Assembly: GCA_910585535.1 (NCBI GenBank)
Contig: CAJUFK010000080.1
Location: 1 to 15,663, forward strand
Length of the DNA stretch: 15,663 bases
Direction of reading: 5' to 3'
From: an uncultured Angelakisella sp.
Lineage (GTDB): Bacteria > Bacillota > Clostridia > Oscillospirales > Ruminococcaceae
Below the pieces are notes generated by a model, which made no database searches, had not been told where the DNA came from, and saw nothing but the letters and a program-made list of their open reading frames with translations. Below, one piece after another: positions 14,363 to 15,663 of the stretch. The position numbers and the translations under genes were made by a program. Numbering within the stretch: position 1 is the first letter of the stretch; every line of letters starts with the position of its first letter.

Positions 14363-14379
14363 AAAAATACCCTCCTTTG

Positions 14380-14408
14380 AAAAAGGGGACAGGTGATGCG
14401 CCTGTCCC
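14380..14408 (-). terminator. Rho-independent terminator after yitT, touching the next ribosome site
   Basis: On the minus strand GGGACAGG (14401-14408) pairs with CCTGTCCC (14386-14393) around a 7-nt loop, followed by one C and five T (14380-14384). The AAAGGAGG ribosome site of the metallo-hydrolase gene begins after one more base, at 14378. Confidence 0.75.
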
Positions 14409-14466
14409 TAAGAGCCATTTACCATCCCCGGCGAGCCTGGAGATCTTGAAAGACTTTAAGAAGCTG

Positions 14467-15327
14467 TCAGTTTTCGGTGCGGAAGCCCTTGCCGATAATC
14501 TCGCTGGTGCTGGTGGTCATGATGAAGGCGTGGGGCTCGATGGAGCGGACGTACCGCCGCAGAAACACCGCCTGGCCCCGGCTCATCACCGTGAGGATGA
14601 CAAACTTGTGCTGGTGGGTGTAGGCGCCGGTGGCCTCCAGGATGGTAGCGCCCCGATGAAGCTGGTTGGCGATAAATGTACAGATAGGCTCCGGGTCGCT
14701 GCATACGATGTGCATATACTTGCACTGGTTGATCCCCTCGATAACGGTATCCACCAGCATGGACTTCATCAGCAGGCCCAGGATGGAAAACAGGCCGGTG
14801 TGGATGCCAAAGACGAAGCAGGCGGAAAAGGCCACCAGGAAATCCGCCATCAGGAGGGCCCGGCCAATATCGATGCTGGTATACTTCCGCAGCACCATTG
14901 CCACAATGTCGGTTCCGCCGGTGGAGGCCCCAATATTAAACAGGATGGCGGAGCCCAGGGCGGGAAGCCCCACGGCGAAGATCAGTTCCAGCAGAGGTTC
15001 GTTGGTAAACGGAGCCTCCATAGGGTATAGACGCTCCAAAACCCAGATGACCACTGACATCAGGGTACTGGAATAAACGGTGGCAAAGCCGAATTTGCGG
15101 CTGAGGACCAAAAAGCCTACCGCCAGCAGGATCATATTAAAGAGAAAGACCAAGGTACCGGTGGATACCCCTGGGATAAACTTTGAGATGACGATGGCGA
15201 TACCGGTGACCCCGCCGGTGGAGAAATTGTTGGGCATCTTAAAGAAATAGACCCCGATGGAAACCAAAAGAGTTCCTGCATTCAGGAGCAAGAACTCCCG
15301 AACTCTTTGCTGATGTGTCTTTTCCAT
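14467..15327 (-). CDS. yitT: YitT-family membrane protein (two DUF161 units plus DUF2179)
   Basis: A 286-residue integral membrane protein of unknown function, widespread in Firmicutes. Seen: several hydrophobic segments (about 13-30, 39-52, 57-76, 85-99, 113-132, 158-178, 179-197), the paired family motifs NNFSTGGVTGIA (33-44) and GASTGGTDIVA (133-143), and a soluble C-terminal DUF2179 domain (about 215-278). Length agrees with the family (270-300). The ATG at 15325-15327 has AAAGG 9 nt upstream. The longer frame starting at 15390 is excluded because a strong promoter places the transcription start near 15386, downstream of that codon. It has its own promoter and a terminator. The specific B. 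subtilis paralogue it matches is not resolved, so the symbol is used for the family. Confidence 0.9.
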   Translation of the reverse strand: MEKTHQQRVREFLLLNAGTLLVSIGVYFFKMPNNFSTGGVTGIAIVISKFIPGVSTGTLVFLFNMILLAVGFLVLSRKFGFATVYSSTLMSVVIWVLERLYPMEAPFTNEPLLELIFAVGLPALGSAILFNIGASTGGTDIVAMVLRKYTSIDIGRALLMADFLVAFSACFVFGIHTGLFSILGLLMKSMLVDTVIEGINQCKYMHIVCSDPEPICTFIANQLHRGATILEATGAYTHQHKFVILTVMSRGQAVFLRRYVRSIEPHAFIMTTSTSEIIGKGFRTEN

Positions 15328-15392
15328 GACAAAAAGCCTTTCCAGGGACTGCGGGCAGATTGGGAAAAGGGCTCCCGCAAAAATCCCCATCC

Positions 15393-15420
15393 ATTATAGA
15401 CTTTTTTGCCGGGCAGTCAA
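15393..15420 (-). promoter_or_regulatory. Strong sigma-A promoter of yitT
   Basis: Minus-strand TTGACT (15415-15420), a 16-bp spacer and a perfect TATAAT (15393-15398). The start near 15386 gives a leader of about 59 nt and rules out the ATG at 15390. Confidence 0.8.
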
Positions 15421-15497
15421 CATCCTTTGGGCAGTTTATGACGGATATTCTGCATCAATTTTAAGAATTTCTTCTCCTTTTGCCGATTCTCTTTCAT
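15417..15497 (-). CDS. Possible 26-residue lysine-rich small ORF
   Basis: Between the membrane-protein stop (15510) and the yitT promoter lies an ATG frame of 26 residues, starting MKENRQKEKKF and ending HKLPKGC, with AGAGG 5 nt upstream. It is very basic, and its TGA lies inside the yitT -35 box. The stretch is AT-rich and could simply be intergenic, so this may be a chance frame. Confidence 0.18.
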   Translation of the reverse strand: MKENRQKEKKFLKLMQNIRHKLPKGC

Positions 15498-15509
15498 TTT
15501 TGCCTCTTT

Positions 15510-15663
15510 TCACCGGTCCTGGGCCATTTTGATCGGGTGGAGCAGCCGGGTCGCCGAGGAGACTAAGAGGATGCCCACAGCCACCGACCCTGCCACCCCG
15601 AAGGTATGGATGCCGGTGGTGAGGAACTGCTGGGTATCCCCGGCGATGCAGTATTCCATGGTG
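15510..15663 (-). CDS. C-terminal end of an unidentified membrane protein, start outside window
   Basis: The last 50 or so codons of a minus-strand frame ending in TGA at 15510-15512. The visible part reads ...MEYCIAGDTQQFLTTGIH (before the final helix), a hydrophobic segment GVAGSVAVGILLVSSATRLL and a short basic end HPIKMAQDR. This is the form of the last transmembrane helix of a multi-span protein, with the C-terminus probably in the cytosol. I do not recognise the family from so short a piece. yitT lies downstream on the same strand but has its own promoter, so they need not be one operon; no clear terminator separates them. Confidence 0.6.
   Translation of the reverse strand, partial: TMEYCIAGDTQQFLTTGIHTFGVAGSVAVGILLVSSATRLLHPIKMAQDR

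Noticed and set aside
13121..14380. Plus-strand open frame of 419 codons antisense to the GNAT and metallo-hydrolase genes
   Set aside because: Both minus-strand proteins have complete family motifs and good ribosome sites; the plus frame spans two genes and a gap and has no motif.
15388..15390. ATG at 15390 as the yitT start
   Set aside because: It lies immediately after the TATAAT box and upstream of the predicted transcription start, and has no ribosome site; the ATG at 15327 has one and begins the conserved part.

Overview
The window reads as a chromosomal segment of a GC-rich (roughly 60% by eye) member of the Clostridia, most like the gut Oscillospiraceae group. This rests on strong AGGAGG-type ribosome sites, frequent TTG/GTG starts, tight ATGA-overlapping operons, and a gene set (FemX-type ligase, short QueG, DUF1848, YitT, PflX-type radical SAM) common in that group. 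The lineage is an inference; there is no rRNA or other phylogenetic marker here.

Layout. (1) Bases 1-2147, minus strand: a sigma-A-like promoter drives a membrane-anchored NERD-domain protein, a short epoxyqueuosine-reductase-like protein and a FemX/MurM-like peptidoglycan-bridge ligase that runs off the left edge. (2) Bases 2211-7424, minus strand: an extended -10 promoter drives a 1187-residue protein that joins an SF1 (Upf1/Dna2-like) helicase, a PD-(D/E)XK-type nuclease-like domain and a C-terminal Rossmann methyltransferase-like domain. It is followed 6 bp later by a DUF1848 protein with a CxxxCxxC motif and 12 bp after that by a YdcF/DUF218 protein. This is the most unusual locus of the window and is a candidate genome-defence or nucleic-acid-processing system. 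(3) Bases 7386-7736: a gene-free divergent intergenic region with a perfect 11-bp GC-rich hairpin, two ~50-bp direct repeats 101 bp apart that each carry a promoter-like extended -10, and a 10-bp inverted repeat in the second copy. (4) Bases 7737-12829, plus strand: an operon of a PflX-type radical SAM protein, an unrecognised protein with an Imm26-like N-terminus and leucine-rich-like body, a YtcJ-type amidohydrolase, and an MscS channel with an extremely acidic tail. (5) Bases 12830-12990: an orphan sigma-A-like promoter followed about 100 nt later by a strong bidirectional terminator, hence a candidate small RNA. (6) Bases 12994-15420, minus strand: a GNAT acetyltransferase, a metallo-beta-lactamase-fold hydrolase and a YitT membrane protein with its own strong promoter. 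The yitT terminator sits directly against the ribosome site of the metallo-hydrolase gene. (7) Bases 15510-15663, minus strand: the C-terminal end of an unidentified membrane protein.

No tRNA, rRNA, CRISPR array, insertion sequence or phage gene was seen. Most of the window looks like ordinary housekeeping and accessory metabolism. The helicase fusion locus, the duplicated promoter region and the orphan promoter-terminator pair are the places worth a second look.
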